Positions 1-9,616 are shown, numbered from the stretch's first letter. The stretch: 64,000 bases of DNA from Massilia varians (GCF_027923905.1 NZ_AP026966.1:2915001-2979000); one strand, 5' to 3'. Notes: generated from the sequence alone by a model not told the origin. Translations and numbers: made by a program.

Positions 1-123
1 GTGACTAAAAAAGATATAGTCCGCAAGTCAAATGAGCATTCCAAGCCTGCATCTTATCCCCAGGAAGATCCATTTGGACTATTCGGCCCGTTGGTTATCA
101 AACCCCATACGCGCAACGGATAA
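1..123 (+). CDS. C-terminal end of an unidentified protein, possibly TniA/TnsB transposase (partial)
   Basis: Frame 1 is open from the first base to a TAA at 121-123 and gives 40 residues ending in a Pro/Phe/Gly-containing tail (EDPFGLFGPLVIKPHTRNG). No domain can be recognised in so short a piece. The guess rests on position: in Tn7/Tn5053-type elements the DDE subunit (TnsB/TniA) lies directly before the AAA+ subunit (TnsC/TniB), and a tniB-like gene follows at 453. The 329-base gap between them is unusually long for that operon, which weakens the idea. Confidence 0.3.
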   Translation: MTKKDIVRKSNEHSKPASYPQEDPFGLFGPLVIKPHTRNG

Positions 124-452
124 CCAAAGATCATTAAATTTCTTGGAATTTTGAGTAGGCGGAATTTATGAAGAGAATATTATCATAGCTTCACAAGAGA
201 ACAATTTACTGAACAGGGAAGTGGAAATAGTTTGATGGTTATCCGTACTCATTCGAGCGCTTCTATGCCAACGGGGCTGAAAGGTGAAGTCGGAGCTTTG
301 GCCGAAGATCTAGGAATCTATACGTGCTTGTCCTGACTTTGTAGGCGAAAGAGGCTTAAGTTAATATACGGGCCGTGTGGTGACTAAGAGCTTACTATGT
401 AAGCATCTGAGCAGACAACTACCTATCGAAATAATAATCACAAGGACAGATT
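124..452. other. Intergenic stretch before tniB, no gene recognised
   Basis: AT-rich sequence with many stops in all frames and no convincing gene. A Shine-Dalgarno-like AAGGACAG lies just before the ATG at 453. No tRNA, long repeat or terminator stem was seen. It could hold the promoter of tniB or decayed coding sequence. Confidence 0.4.
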
Positions 453-1475
453 ATGAAAGACCAGTTCACGGCGATGTCGCGAGAAGAAGTGTTGAGTAAT
501 GAGGGAAGGAAAGAACTATTCAATAGTCACCCTTTAATAACGGGTTCAGTCCTATTGCCAACTGCACCGATTCGCGAGGTCGCTACGATGGCGCGGAAGT
601 CATGCCTTCTGCGTGAATCCGGGCTCGTTTTCATTGGAAAAAGTGGCGTAGGTAAGAGCTGCGCCCTTGAGATGATAGAGAGCACCCTGCGTGAGCAGTT
701 CCCAAGGGTCGCAATTTATCGTCACGATACCCATAATCAGTCTATTCCATCAATTAGAGCTTTTTTTAAGCATTTCTTGGCCACAGTCGGGCATCATAAT
801 GTAAGGGGCGAAACTTTCGATCTAAGGGCAATACTTGTAAATTCTCTGATTGATTCGGCTCGTCTACACGGGGAGCGTATGATTCTTTTGTTGGTGGACG
901 AAGCAAACGCAATGGATGTGACGGACTTTGATTTCCTTAAGGACGTTTACAACGATTTGGCGCAAGAAAACGTTAAGCTTGTAACAATCTTGATTGGTCA
1001 GGATCCCGAATTTAGTCAGCTAGTCGATAAACTTATAAGAATGCAAAGGTTGGACCTGATCGGACGGTTCGCCATACGGATTGTACCTTTCAGGGCATAT
1101 CGTGGTAGCCATGATCTGGAAGAGATTTTTGAAGGAATCGACAATCAGATATTTCCTTTTGGCACTGGGGTTACTTGGACTGAATTCTTTTTCCCATTAG
1201 CTTATGCTGCCGGGTTCCGCCTGAAGAATCAGGTAAGCAGCTTTTTAAGTTCTATTGAGACATCAAAGCCGGCAGGGCTTAAACTTGGGTCAGAAATTCC
1301 TGCACGGCAAATGTTTAGTGCTGTGCGAAGCTATCTCACGGACCTGGTGCTATTCGACGAGCCTGGAATGATCGTTCCAGAGGGTGCATGGGAGGCCGCC
1401 ATTGAATATGCGGCGTTAACGAAAGCGATGGCGTACATGAGCGCGAGAAAGGGCAACACTAGAATTAGAACTTAG
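453..1475 (+). CDS. tniB: TniB/TnsC-type AAA+ transposition regulator
   Basis: 340-residue AAA+ ATPase of the TniB/TnsC type, the ATP-dependent protein that links target selection (TniQ/TnsD) to the DDE transposase in Tn7- and Tn5053-like elements. The Walker A motif GKSGVGKS is at residues 62-69 and the Walker B strand MILLLVDEAN at 143-152 (D149, E150). The C-terminal third has the arginine-rich GRFAIRI segment usual before the lid. An AAGGACAG ribosome site precedes the ATG. A tniQ-like gene follows in the same direction. Base composition is clearly lower in GC than the copper genes further right, which fits a separate origin. Family assignment is good; whether TniB or TnsC is the better name cannot be decided without the transposase. 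Confidence 0.8.
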   Translation: MKDQFTAMSREEVLSNEGRKELFNSHPLITGSVLLPTAPIREVATMARKSCLLRESGLVFIGKSGVGKSCALEMIESTLREQFPRVAIYRHDTHNQSIPSIRAFFKHFLATVGHHNVRGETFDLRAILVNSLIDSARLHGERMILLLVDEANAMDVTDFDFLKDVYNDLAQENVKLVTILIGQDPEFSQLVDKLIRMQRLDLIGRFAIRIVPFRAYRGSHDLEEIFEGIDNQIFPFGTGVTWTEFFFPLAYAAGFRLKNQVSSFLSSIETSKPAGLKLGSEIPARQMFSAVRSYLTDLVLFDEPGMIVPEGAWEAAIEYAALTKAMAYMSARKGNTRIRT

Positions 1476-2164
1476 GCGATCCTCAATTTCGAAAAATGCG
1501 GCCGGGTCGACATCGGGACGAAATAAATGTCAGCGTGCACACTGGACGCTGGCTAGGGCATAAGCAGGAACGTGCCAGTGCGCTCGCGCTGGATGTAGCC
1601 CTCGCCAGTTTCAAATCTATTTAGATTTTCTATGAGAAAAGACATGCTTGTGAAATCTTCGGCTTCAATCTCGCCAGTGGCGACTTTGCTGACTGGAAAA
1701 GATCTTACACCGTTGCCCTTCGAGTCTTTTGCTAGCGTTATAACCCGTATTTCATGGCGAAATCTTCTGAGCCCAAAAGCTATCCAGCGCCTGATTATCG
1801 GTAAGCAGATTGGTACCAATAGCGATTCGTTTTTGCTTCCGAAATGGATGAGTAGTAATAAGCTTGTTACCCAATTCGGATGGCATGCGCCCCTTTCAGA
1901 CGAATTGAAGGTCTTACACCAATTTCGCGGTTTGACACACATATTCTTTAGTCGGCAACTAAAGATTTGTCCCGTTTGTTTCGGTGGTGGATATCATTCT
2001 TACTGGCATCAGTTAGAAAAGCTCTCCGTTTGCCCAATTCATCGTTGTCTGCTCACCAGTCGGTGCGTTTCGTGTAATGCCTGTTTCGGGAACTGCAGCT
2101 ATCGTTTGAACGACGCAGTGATAAGTCTGCGCTACAAATGCTCGTCGTGTGGCCGCGATATAGC

Positions 2165-3244
2165 TGTCTGGACTCGTGGGATCATGTACCCATGCGTAGC
2201 TGGCCGCTCTTCAAGGCCAGACACGTTTTGCGTACACTGTTCCAATCCGACTCTTCACTGGCAACTCGATGACCCAGGCACTGCACAGCCAAGCCCGTAC
2301 TACCCACCTGATCCGTGAGGAAATCAGGAACTCGACGCTCCCGCAGGCCGAACTGGCCAGGATGTACAACGTCACCCGCCAAACCATCCGAAAGTGGCAA
2401 AACCGCGAGTCTCCTGAAGACAAGTCGCATGCGCCGAACAAGATGTACACGACGCTCACGCCCGAGCAGGAGCTCATCGTGGTGGAGCTGCGCAAGACGT
2501 TGCTGCTGCCCACGGACGACCTGCTGGCGGTCACGCGCGAGTTCATCAATCCAGCCGTCTCGCGTGCCGGCCTGGGACGTTGCCTGCGCCGCCACGGTGT
2601 CTCGGATCTACGTAACCTGGTCGAGCAGGAAGGCACTGCGCCCGCCACGAAAAAGACCTTCAAGGACTACGAGCCGGGCTTTGTGCACATCGACATCAAG
2701 TACCTGCCGCAGATGCCCGACGAGACGGCAAGGCGCTATCTCTTCGTTGCCATCGACCGTGCTACGCGCTGGGTCTTCATCGAGCTCTATGCCGACCAGA
2801 CCGATGGCAGCAGTGGCGACTTCCTCAACAAAGTCCAGCAAGCCTGTCCCGTCAAGATCGTCAAGCTTCTGACCGACAACGGCAGCCAGTTCACCGACCG
2901 CTTCACGGCTGGCGGCAAGAAGAAGGAACCCAGCGGCACACACGTGTTCGACCGCCTGTGCAAGCAGCTCGGCATCGAACACCGGCTCATCCCGCCTCGT
3001 CATCCGCAGACCAACGGCATGGTGGAGCGCTTCAACGGTCGTATCAGCGACATCGTCAACCAGACCCGTTTTGGTTCAGCTGCCGAACTGGAATCGACGC
3101 TGCGCAATTACGTCAAGATCTACAACCACAGCATTCCGCAACGCGCGCTCCAACACAAAACACCCGTTCAGGCGCTCAAGGAATGGCATGAAAAACGCCC
3201 TGAATTGTTCAGGAAGCGCGTGTATAACCAGCCGGGTCTTGACA
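2165..3244 (+). mobile_element. IS481-family insertion sequence, copy A (1080 bp, inside tniQ)
   Basis: Both ends are fixed by comparison with two further copies (15720-16799 and 20579-21658). The terminal sequences are TGTCTGGACTCGTGGG on the left and the complement of TGTCAAGACCCGGCTGG on the right, an imperfect inverted repeat. A 6-base target duplication TATAGC flanks it (2159-2164 and 3245-3250). One transposase frame fills most of the element. By eye the three copies appear identical, suggesting recent spread. Confidence 0.93.
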
Positions 3245-3249
3245 TATAG
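2269..3249 (+). CDS. IS481-family transposase, copy A; stop codon supplied by the target site
   Basis: 326-residue DDE transposase. Residues 1-60 form a helix-turn-helix of the type LARMYNVTRQTIRKW. The integrase core has HIDIKYLP (first Asp), LLTDNGSQF (second Asp) and GMVERFNGRI (Glu), followed by the QRALQHKTPVQAL C-terminal signature of IS481. The frame is still open when it reaches the right end of the element at 3244. The TAG at 3247-3249 consists of target-duplication bases, so the last residue and the stop are not encoded by the element. Confidence 0.93.
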   Translation: MTQALHSQARTTHLIREEIRNSTLPQAELARMYNVTRQTIRKWQNRESPEDKSHAPNKMYTTLTPEQELIVVELRKTLLLPTDDLLAVTREFINPAVSRAGLGRCLRRHGVSDLRNLVEQEGTAPATKKTFKDYEPGFVHIDIKYLPQMPDETARRYLFVAIDRATRWVFIELYADQTDGSSGDFLNKVQQACPVKIVKLLTDNGSQFTDRFTAGGKKKEPSGTHVFDRLCKQLGIEHRLIPPRHPQTNGMVERFNGRISDIVNQTRFGSAAELESTLRNYVKIYNHSIPQRALQHKTPVQALKEWHEKRPELFRKRVYNQPGLDI

Positions 3250-4367
3250 CAGGGGTGGCAGTCAGTATTGAGAGCCATCTTGACCTACGATGTGAATTAG
3301 GCGAATCAGGCCAAGCCTTTATTAAACTTGCGCAGTGGGCAGCAAATAGCGAGTCCATGTTAACATGCCTTAGGAAAATTGAGGAGGACTATTGCTACGG
3401 TAGCGATCGTCTTAGTGTTTGGTGCCGGCCACGACGATTTATGGAAGGGCTGTTGATAAAGGGAGGGTATAAAGTAAACGACCTTGTCCCCATGGCTTTT
3501 GGAGAAATTTCTGCGCTGTCATGGAAAATAAAGATGCGCTTTTCAGAACGTTATTCGCGTCTTAGTCCACGCAACGTTAATACGAGCCGGCGCCGTCGCG
3601 CATTAGTGGTTTACACTGCAACACTGCGTATGCTGCAAGTCTGGATAACGGAAAGCTTGGGCCGTAATAATCCATTGCTAGACCTCGATCCGATTGAGGA
3701 AATGTGCGATACGATTGCGGTTGGCCAATGGCCCTCCTCATTCTTGGCATATCACATGATGCGAGCCATGTTTGAATCATCTATATGCCGACAGAGCATA
3801 CTTGCACGGTTAAGCGTAACTGCATTTAAGTTCGATTATCGTCTGTCCGATTGTTTGTACACTTACCAGGGTAGGGAGCCTTTGCTGGCGTGGCGGGCGG
3901 TCTTTTTGGGAATTTTTGCCTCTCTGTACTGGACGATTGAGCGCTCAAGGAAAAATGGCAAGCTACAAGTTAGGTCTATTCGTTTTCCGATAGAGTCGAC
4001 AGTCGCGAAAGTATTGTTCGTCGACGCAACGCACCATATGTGCGGCGTTGTCTTTTTTCCGACTATACCTGGCCTTCCACTTGCTCCGTACAAGCGCGGC
4101 ACTCGGCTTGGAGTTGACCCGGTTCACTTACCATGTGAAGCGCCTGAAAAGTATCCCGATGAATTTCGTTGGCCTACGGTTTGAATATGGAAATAGCCTT
4201 TGTGAACCCACACTTTCAATGATACGAGCGTTAGATTGTCCGCCTAACGGAGCGCGAGTACGACTTTCATCCGGTGATGATCACGTCTATTTGACCTGCT
4301 TTAGGAATGCTGGACACTCATCAATGTGAGTTTTTCGTCGCAACTTAACCTTGCAACAGGAGGCGCC

Positions 4368-5395
4368 ATGACGGTAAAACGATTCACAGTCGAGCAGATC
4401 GTGTCGATTGTAAAGCAGGCTGAACTGAGAATACCGGCGGCCGAAATTGTTCGGCAAGTCGGAGTCTCCGAGCAGACGTTTAGGCGGTGGGAAAGCAATA
4501 TGCTTGCCTGCATTTGGACCAAGTTAAGGAACCGCGGCAACTCCAAAAGGAAAATGCTTGACTCAAAATGCCGGTCGCGGAGATGAGCCTCGACAAAGCA
4601 ATTTGCATGATGTCGCCACATAAAAGTTGGGGTGGTCCGCGTTGGAGCGAAAAGTAGTACAGTACGTATCCGAGCACTACGGTCTCTCTCTGCAGCGGGC
4701 CTGCAGACTGATCAAGCAGGCACCAAGCGTCCAATGCTACCGCGGCGTCAAGGATCCGAAGGCGGCATTACGGAGACGCATTCGCAAGCTTGCACAGGTG
4801 CGCGTGCGCTACGGCGACCGGCGCCTGCACGTATTGCTCAAGCGCGACGGCTGGGAGCTAGAGAAAAACCAGACCTACAGTCTCTACTGCAAGGAACAGC
4901 TGCAGCTACGCTCCAAGCGGCCGAAACAGCGCAAGATGGCCGTCGGTCGGGTCAGTCGTATCACGCCGCGTAGGCCCAACTAGGGAACATGGATTCTGTG
5001 GCCAACCAGTTGGCCGACGGCAGCAAGTCCGCTCTCTGACCATTGTCGAGGTTTTACTCGCGAGTTGAACCGCTTGGCCGCGCAGCGTAGCACCCCAACT
5101 TGCCTGTTGTCGACAAACGCAGCGAGTTAACAGGACTGCCGCTTGACCTGTGGGCCTACCACCATCAGACCAACATTGACTTCAGCCACCCTGGCACGCC
5201 CACCGGCAACAGCCACATCGAAACGTTCAACGGGGGGTTCCCGTGATAAATGTCTGAACGTCCACTGTTTCACCTCAATGATCGAGGCGCAAGCACCATC
5301 GAAGCCTGGCGAAGGGACGACAATGAGCACCGGCCTGACATGGCCCTCGACATGACACCGGCAGCGTTCGCCCGCCAAAACAGGAGCGCAGGCCG
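4368..5395 (+). pseudogene. Decayed IS3-family element (orfA/orfB remnants)
   Basis: A GGAGG site precedes an ATG at 4368 and an OrfA start (MTVKRFTVEQIVSIVKQAE, then VRQVGVSEQTFRRW) typical of IS3-family helix-turn-helix proteins. From about 4690 broken frames carry OrfB pieces: RACRLIKQAPSVQCYRG, RVRYGDRRLHVLLKRDGW and, near 5160-5290, HPGTPTGNSHIETFNG and RDKCLNVHCF, which match the catalytic Glu region (ESFN, RDECLN) of IS3 integrases. Several frameshifts and deletions, including loss of most of the central core, make it non-functional. Its termini could not be located. Confidence 0.72.
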
Positions 5396-5917
5396 AAAAC
5401 CGAATCTACAAAACGCTAAAAATTAACTCTGCAGGCCGTCCAAAAAAACCAAGCGGATCATCCCCGACTCGTGCGTTTCCTTGACCCGTCCAACCTTTTT
5501 ATGCAGTGACAAGCGAGGGTACCGTTATTTTGAGGTTGGCTCCACTCGATGCTTGACTGTTGCTGGTGTGCGGCTGCTCAGGCCCTTTACTGAATCGGTC
5601 AAGCCGTAATGGTTATTCGGACGCACGTGCAAACAGCAAGGGATGGTGCAAGCTGATCGTCCATCTCCTTCACGAGCACATTGGGCTTGGCTGCGCCAGC
5701 GGGCCATCTCGCCACGAATGCGCGCTACGACGTGGACTTCTGCGAATTGCTTGCTCAATGCCGCTGGTCGTTGAGCGAACTCTGGGGTGGCTTCATTGCT
5801 TGTGAGGATTGCGCGGTTGACATGGGCGACCGGGCGACGGCAATGAAGCGTTTTTTTTGCTTGTCTGTGCTCTCATCTGTTGGGGGTAGTAGAAAGCTTT
5901 GTTAGCGTACACAGCCA
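5396..5917. other. No recognisable gene between IS remnants
   Basis: Only short overlapping frames without recognisable motifs are seen on either strand. One minus-strand frame near 5525-5758 has an Arg/Ala-rich stretch but no ribosome site and no family resemblance. The base composition is mixed, as expected for a junk stretch between nested insertion sequences. Confidence 0.4.
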
Positions 5918-6127
5918 TTAGTCAGCCTCCACCAGCTTTTCAGTGAATATTTTCAAGTGACTTTTAGTCGTGACCACCGCAGCTGCCAGTTTGAAAACAA
6001 CCCGGATAGTAGGCTGTCGCTCGCCACGTTCTACGAGGCTGATGAAAGTTCGATCGAGATCCGCAGTGTGCTCCTTGCTCCTGAGTAAGTCGGGCCTCGG
6101 TTCGAGCCTGTCGAAGTACTTTTCCAA
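5918..6127 (-). pseudogene. Remnant of an XRE-family helix-turn-helix regulator
   Basis: The minus-strand frame contains LDRTFISLVERGERQPTIR followed by VVFKLAAAV, which matches the recognition helix and following helix of XRE/Cro-type DNA-binding domains (typical form: LDRTYISLIERGERNPTL). The normal N-terminal helices are absent and are replaced by unrelated residues, so only about 40 residues of the domain survive. It lies between a decayed IS3 element and an intact one, so truncation by transposition is likely. Confidence 0.5.
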
Positions 6128-6180
6128 ATGCTAGACCTATATGAATCGCCCCGGCTTTCGTGGAGGCCGGTTAGTGTGAG

Positions 6181-7083
6181 TCAGGCCGGGATGGCTTGAC
6201 TGCTCAGTTGCTTGTAATAGTTTGCCTCAGCTTCTGCCGGCGGTATATAGCCGAGCGGTTCCAGCAGGCGATGGTGGTTGAACCAGGAAACCCATTCCAG
6301 CGTGGCCAACTCCACAGCCTCGCGCGTTTTCCAGGGAGCACGACGGTGGATCAGTTCAGCCTTGTAGAGCCCGTTGATGGTCTCGGCCAGGGCATTATCG
6401 TAGCTGTCGCCTTTACTACCCACAGACGGTTCGATGCCGGCTTCTGCCAAGCGCTCGCTGTACTTGATCGATACGTATTGCGACCCGCGGTCGCTATGAT
6501 GGACCAGTTCGTTCCGTTCGGGCTGACGCGCGTACAGCGCCTGCTCCAGGGCGTCGAGCACGAAGTCGGTCCGCATCGAGCTGCTGACACGCCAGCCGAT
6601 AATACGCCGGGCAAAGACGTCGATGACAAAGGCGACGTAGACGAAACCCTGCCAGGTCGAGACGTACGTGAAGTCCGATACCCACAGCTGGTTCGGCCGC
6701 TGCGCCTTGAACTGACGGTTGACCCGGTCGAGCGGGCATGGCGCCTTCGCATCGGGAGCCGTCGTGCGCACGACCTTGCCGCGCATGACGCCTCGCAGCC
6801 CGGCCTTGCGCATCAAGCGTTCCACCGTGCAGCGGGCCACATCTGTTCCCTCACGTCGCAGCTGGCGCCAGACCTTGTCAGCCCCATAGACCTGCAGGTT
6901 CGCCTGCCAGACCCGCTCAATGTCGACGCTCAGCACGTCGTCACGCTGTGCACGTGCGCAACGCAATTCAGGATTACGCTGCTGCGCGGCGTATCGCCAG
7001 TAGCCCGACGGCGCGACCTGCATCACCCGGCAGATCGGCTCGACGCCGTAGGCATGGCGGTACTGGTCGATAAATGCCCTCAC
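6181..7083 (-). CDS. IS3-family OrfB (integrase-like catalytic subunit)
   Basis: 300 residues with the HTH_21 region ([15 protein letters not shown]), then the DDE core: [15 protein letters not shown] (D), [11 protein letters not shown] (D) and [15 protein letters not shown] (E), ending with the [20 protein letters not shown] signature of this IS3 subgroup. Full length and apparently intact. The GTG start overlaps the orfA stop. Confidence 0.9.
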   Translation of the reverse strand: MRAFIDQYRHAYGVEPICRVMQVAPSGYWRYAAQQRNPELRCARAQRDDVLSVDIERVWQANLQVYGADKVWRQLRREGTDVARCTVERLMRKAGLRGVMRGKVVRTTAPDAKAPCPLDRVNRQFKAQRPNQLWVSDFTYVSTWQGFVYVAFVIDVFARRIIGWRVSSSMRTDFVLDALEQALYARQPERNELVHHSDRGSQYVSIKYSERLAEAGIEPSVGSKGDSYDNALAETINGLYKAELIHRRAPWKTREAVELATLEWVSWFNHHRLLEPLGYIPPAEAEANYYKQLSSQAIPA

Positions 7084-7403
7084 GGCTTGAAGCGGCGGTC
7101 GAGCTCCGCCTGGGCGAAAAACGCACTCGCCAGACGCAGGATCTCGTTCGCCTTGCGCAGCTCGCGCACTTCTCGCTCCAGGGCCTTGATGCGTTCTTCC
7201 TCGGCAGTGGTCGGCCCTGGACGCTGGCCAGTGTCACGCTCTTGCTGGCGTACCCAGCGGCGCAGGGTCTCCGGCGTGCAGCCGATCTTGGCCGCGATCG
7301 ACGTGATCGCTGCCCACTGGGATTCGTACTCGCTGCTTGCTTCGCTGACCATGCGCACAGCGCGCTCGATGACTTCGGGGGAATACTTGGGTTGCTTCTT
7401 CAT
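7080..7403 (-). CDS. IS3-family OrfA (transposase DNA-binding subunit)
   Basis: 107 residues. An N-terminal helix-turn-helix ([14 protein letters not shown], then [16 protein letters not shown]) is followed by a leucine-zipper-like coiled coil ([19 protein letters not shown]). This is the standard IS3 OrfA plan: end binding plus multimerisation. The stop overlaps the GTG start of orfB (GTGA), so the two are translationally coupled or joined by frameshifting to make OrfAB. Confidence 0.88.
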   Translation of the reverse strand: MKKQPKYSPEVIERAVRMVSEASSEYESQWAAITSIAAKIGCTPETLRRWVRQQERDTGQRPGPTTAEEERIKALEREVRELRKANEILRLASAFFAQAELDRRFKP

Positions 7404-7833
7404 AGCTCCATTTTCTCAAACAATGGAGCCTCCACCAAACCCGGGGCGATTCATATTGATGGCGGTATGGCGTCGAAAACCGACGACCGAGGTTCTGGTG
7501 CATTCCGATCAAGGAAGTCAATTCAGCAGTTGCGACTGGCGCGACTTCCTCGAATCACACAACCTGGTACAGAGCATGAGCAGGCGCGGTAACTGCCACG
7601 TCAACGCAGTTGCCGAGAGCTTTTTTCAACTGCTGAAAAGAGAGCGAGTTCGCCGCAAGGTCTATGCGACACGCGATGAGGCTAGGCAGGACATCTTCGA
7701 CTACATCGAGATGTTCTACAATCCGAAGCGGCGCCACAGCTTCAATGAACGACTGTCGCCAGTCGAGTTTGAAAAGCAGCATTTTTTACGGCTGCAGAGT
7801 TGAGGTGTACTGTCAATAACGGACACGCTCGTC

Positions 7834-8694
7834 TTAAGCCGCCTGCGGCTGTTCGCTGAAGGATTCGGCGAACAACGCTGGCGGAACAAAGCCGATGCGG
7901 GAATGGCGCCGCTGTCGGTTGTAGAAAATTTCAATGTATTCCTGAATCGAGGCCTTTGCCTCAGCACGGGTGGCATAGCGGCGATGATGAACAAGCTCAT
8001 TCTTCAGCGTGCCCCAGAAGCTCTCCATCGGCGCGTTGTCATAGCAGTTCCCGCGGCGCGACATCGACGCGCGCATGCCGAACTGCGCCACCAGCTCCTG
8101 GTAGGCATGGGCGCAGTATTGGCTTCCACGGTCCGAATGATGGATCAGCCCTGGCGCCGGCCGCTTGTGGCTCACGGCGCGCCACAAGGCCTGCGTCGTC
8201 AGCTCCTGCGTCATGCGCTCGCCCATCGCGTAGCCGACGATCTCGCAGGTAAAAACGTCCTTTACGCCGGCAAGATACAGCCAGCCTTCGGCAGTGGAGA
8301 TATAGGTGATGTCGGTCACCCACACTTCGTCAGGCCTGTTCGGCGCGAACCGCTGTTCCAGCAAGTTCTCAGCGATGGGAAGGTTGTGATTCGAGTTTGT
8401 CGTTGCGATGAATTTGCGCCGTTGTTTGCAGCGCAGATTGAGCTCCTGGCGAAGTCGGCGCACACGGTCGCGACCAACTTCATGACCCTGTGCAGCAAGC
8501 TCGTGCTTTATCCGAGGCACCCCGTAGGTCTCTCGGGTTTGCCGATGCACTGCCGTAATCAGGATTTTCAACCGAGCGTCTTCCTGCTCGCGTGTCGATG
8601 GCTTGGCCTGCAGCGAGTTGTAGTAGCCGCTGCGCGAGACGTCCAATACCTGGCACATCAGCTTCACAGGATAGCCAGGGAAATCGAGTCGCAT
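7834..8694 (-). CDS. IS3-family OrfB (integrase catalytic subunit)
   Basis: 286 residues from the ATG at 8694 (MRLDFPGYPVKL). HTH_21 segment ETYGVPRIKHELAAQG; DDE core VWVTDITYISTAEGWLY (D), [14 protein letters not shown] (D), DNAPMESFWGTLKNE (E); ends with YNRQRRHSRIGFVPPALF. The same frame is open upstream to 8886 across the orfA slippage site, as expected for production by -1 frameshifting. It appears intact. Confidence 0.88.
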   Translation of the reverse strand: MRLDFPGYPVKLMCQVLDVSRSGYYNSLQAKPSTREQEDARLKILITAVHRQTRETYGVPRIKHELAAQGHEVGRDRVRRLRQELNLRCKQRRKFIATTNSNHNLPIAENLLEQRFAPNRPDEVWVTDITYISTAEGWLYLAGVKDVFTCEIVGYAMGERMTQELTTQALWRAVSHKRPAPGLIHHSDRGSQYCAHAYQELVAQFGMRASMSRRGNCYDNAPMESFWGTLKNELVHHRRYATRAEAKASIQEYIEIFYNRQRRHSRIGFVPPALFAESFSEQPQAA

Positions 8695-8699
8695 TGTCT

Positions 8700-9014
8700 T
8701 TATCCACGCGTACTTGGCAGCGACTCCTGCGCAAAGTACGCCGCCGCTTTTTTTACGATGTCCCGCTCCATCTCTGCCTGGGCTAGCTGCTTGCGCAGCT
8801 TCGCGTTCTCCGCTTCCAGCTCGGCCACAGAGCGGCTTCCAGGGGCTGCTGTTGCGGCCGGCCCGCGTTTGGCGGCTGCTACCCAATTGGCCAGCGTCCC
8901 TTTTGGGATACTTACTCGTGCTGCTGCCTGCTCAATGGACAAACCCTGCGCCAGCACCAGCTTCACGGCTTCTTCCTTGAGTTCCGGGGTGTACGTCTTC
9001 TTCAATGTCTTCAT
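8700..9014 (-). CDS. IS3-family OrfA
   Basis: 104 residues with the helix-turn-helix EEAVKLVLAQGLSIEQAAAR / PKGTLANWVAAAKRG and a C-terminal coiled coil (VAELEAENAKLRKQLAQAE). Near its end lies a run of seven A then G (complement of 8747-8754), a classical A6G slippery site for the -1 frameshift that makes the OrfAB fusion transposase. Confidence 0.88.
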   Translation of the reverse strand: MKTLKKTYTPELKEEAVKLVLAQGLSIEQAAARVSIPKGTLANWVAAAKRGPAATAAPGSRSVAELEAENAKLRKQLAQAEMERDIVKKAAAYFAQESLPSTRG

Positions 9015-9177
9015 AAAGGCTCCTGTTGGTGAACTTTACCAAACAAGAGTGTCCGAAAAAATCAGCGCACCTCAAGTATCTAGGAAAATGGTGGCGATTC
9101 AGTACGTTCTCCGGTACACCAAACGGCTCACCTGCCTGCGACTGCAATCCGCTGGTGATCTGAGTGGCTACGGGAAG

Positions 9178-9363
9178 CTACGATTGATCGGTTCCTGCTT
9201 GGCCTCGAAGTCGATCAATTACGTCGCCAGCCGTATCGCTTCTGCGTACTACAACTTCCAGTGCCCGGAGCAGATGCTCAGCCACCTCCATGTCCTCGTT
9301 CGCGTACGCTCGCTGAAGGAGTTCAGCTAGACAGTTTTCGAACGTCTGGTCGTTGGCATTCAC
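9178..9363 (-). CDS. Small acidic protein of unknown function
   Basis: 61 residues from a GTG at 9363 preceded by GGAGGAG at a good spacing. This start is preferred over an in-frame TTG four codons upstream, which sits inside the ribosome site. The sequence (NANDQTFENCLAELLQRAY, then a LLRALEVVVRRS helix) is acidic and predicted mostly helical, without signal peptide or known motif. It lies between IS debris and the csp gene. It may be a genuine small gene, but there is no family evidence. Confidence 0.4.
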   Translation of the reverse strand: MNANDQTFENCLAELLQRAYANEDMEVAEHLLRALEVVVRRSDTAGDVIDRLRGQAGTDQS

Positions 9364-9616
9364 GTCGCGCTCCTCCAATAGGGTTGCCTAAGTGGAGACA
9401 CCTGAGGTCTTGCACATCGCGGCCGTACAGCCCGCGGGGCTCTTGCTTTTTTGCGACAGGTTCGGCGTGCCAGCCCTGAACATGGCATGTAAATGACTGA
9501 CCACCGAACTTTTACAATCGAAGCAGAGCCTTATCGCCTACGTCTCATCACTACATCTGATTGATGAAGCCCAATGATCTGGGCACGCTGTGATGGCGTC
9601 TGCAGTTCCAGGAAAA

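Larger units (their letters stand above)
1632..4184 (+). pseudogene. tniQ: tniQ/tnsD-like target-selection gene, split by an IS481 element
   Basis: The 5' part (1632-2164) encodes a TniQ start region (TPLPFESFASVITR) and a zinc-finger array: C113-x2-C116, H126, C134-x2-H137, C145-x2-C148 and a later C170-x2-C173. The 3' part (3251-4184) is in the same frame. Removing the 1080-base element plus one copy of the 6-base duplication TATAGC rejoins them exactly (GRDIA followed by GVAVSIES), giving about 488 residues. TniQ/TnsD proteins recognise the target and recruit TniB/TnsC. The insertion separates the zinc-finger half from the C-terminal half, so the gene is probably inactive now, although precise excision would restore it. 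The first ATG is taken as start; an in-frame TAG lies at 1596-1598. Confidence 0.78.
6143..7452 (-). mobile_element. IS3-family insertion sequence (about 1310 bp)
   Basis: The outer ends are perfect inverted repeats GAATCGCCCC / GGGGCGATTC, extended imperfectly through the GGCTTTCGTGGAGGC region. A 4-base duplication ATAT flanks it (6139-6142 and 7453-7456). It carries orfA and orfB on the minus strand. The element lies inside or beside another IS3 remnant (7457 onward). A 253-base internally deleted relative is found at 38824-39076. Confidence 0.85.
7801..9074 (-). mobile_element. IS3-family insertion sequence (1274 bp)
   Basis: The ends start TGAGGTG on both sides (TGAGGTGTACTG on the left; complement of the right end TGAGGTGCGCTG), with GGACAC conserved about 20 bases in. 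A 3-base duplication AGT flanks it (7798-7800 and 9075-9077). It encodes OrfA and OrfB on the minus strand. The element at 39201-40460 has the same end structure and belongs to the same subgroup. Confidence 0.88.
7457..9101 (+). pseudogene. 3' fragment of another IS3-family orfB, split by an IS3-type element
   Basis: From about 7475 the plus strand encodes the last third of an IS3 OrfB: EVLVHSDQGSQFSS, GNCHVNAVAESFFQLLKRE and FYNPKRRHSFNERLSPVEFE. At 7800 it is cut by the element 7801-9074. Skipping that element and one AGT duplication continues the frame to a TAG at 9081-9083 and to GGTGGCGATTCA (ends 9101), which resembles the terminal repeat of the element at 6143. So this is the right-hand end of a third IS3 element with two later insertions beside or inside it. 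Confidence 0.68.

Noticed and set aside
7903..9330. 475-codon plus-strand frame across an IS3 element
   Set aside because: It is antisense to OrfA and OrfB, crosses the IS boundary and a target duplication, and shows no domain.
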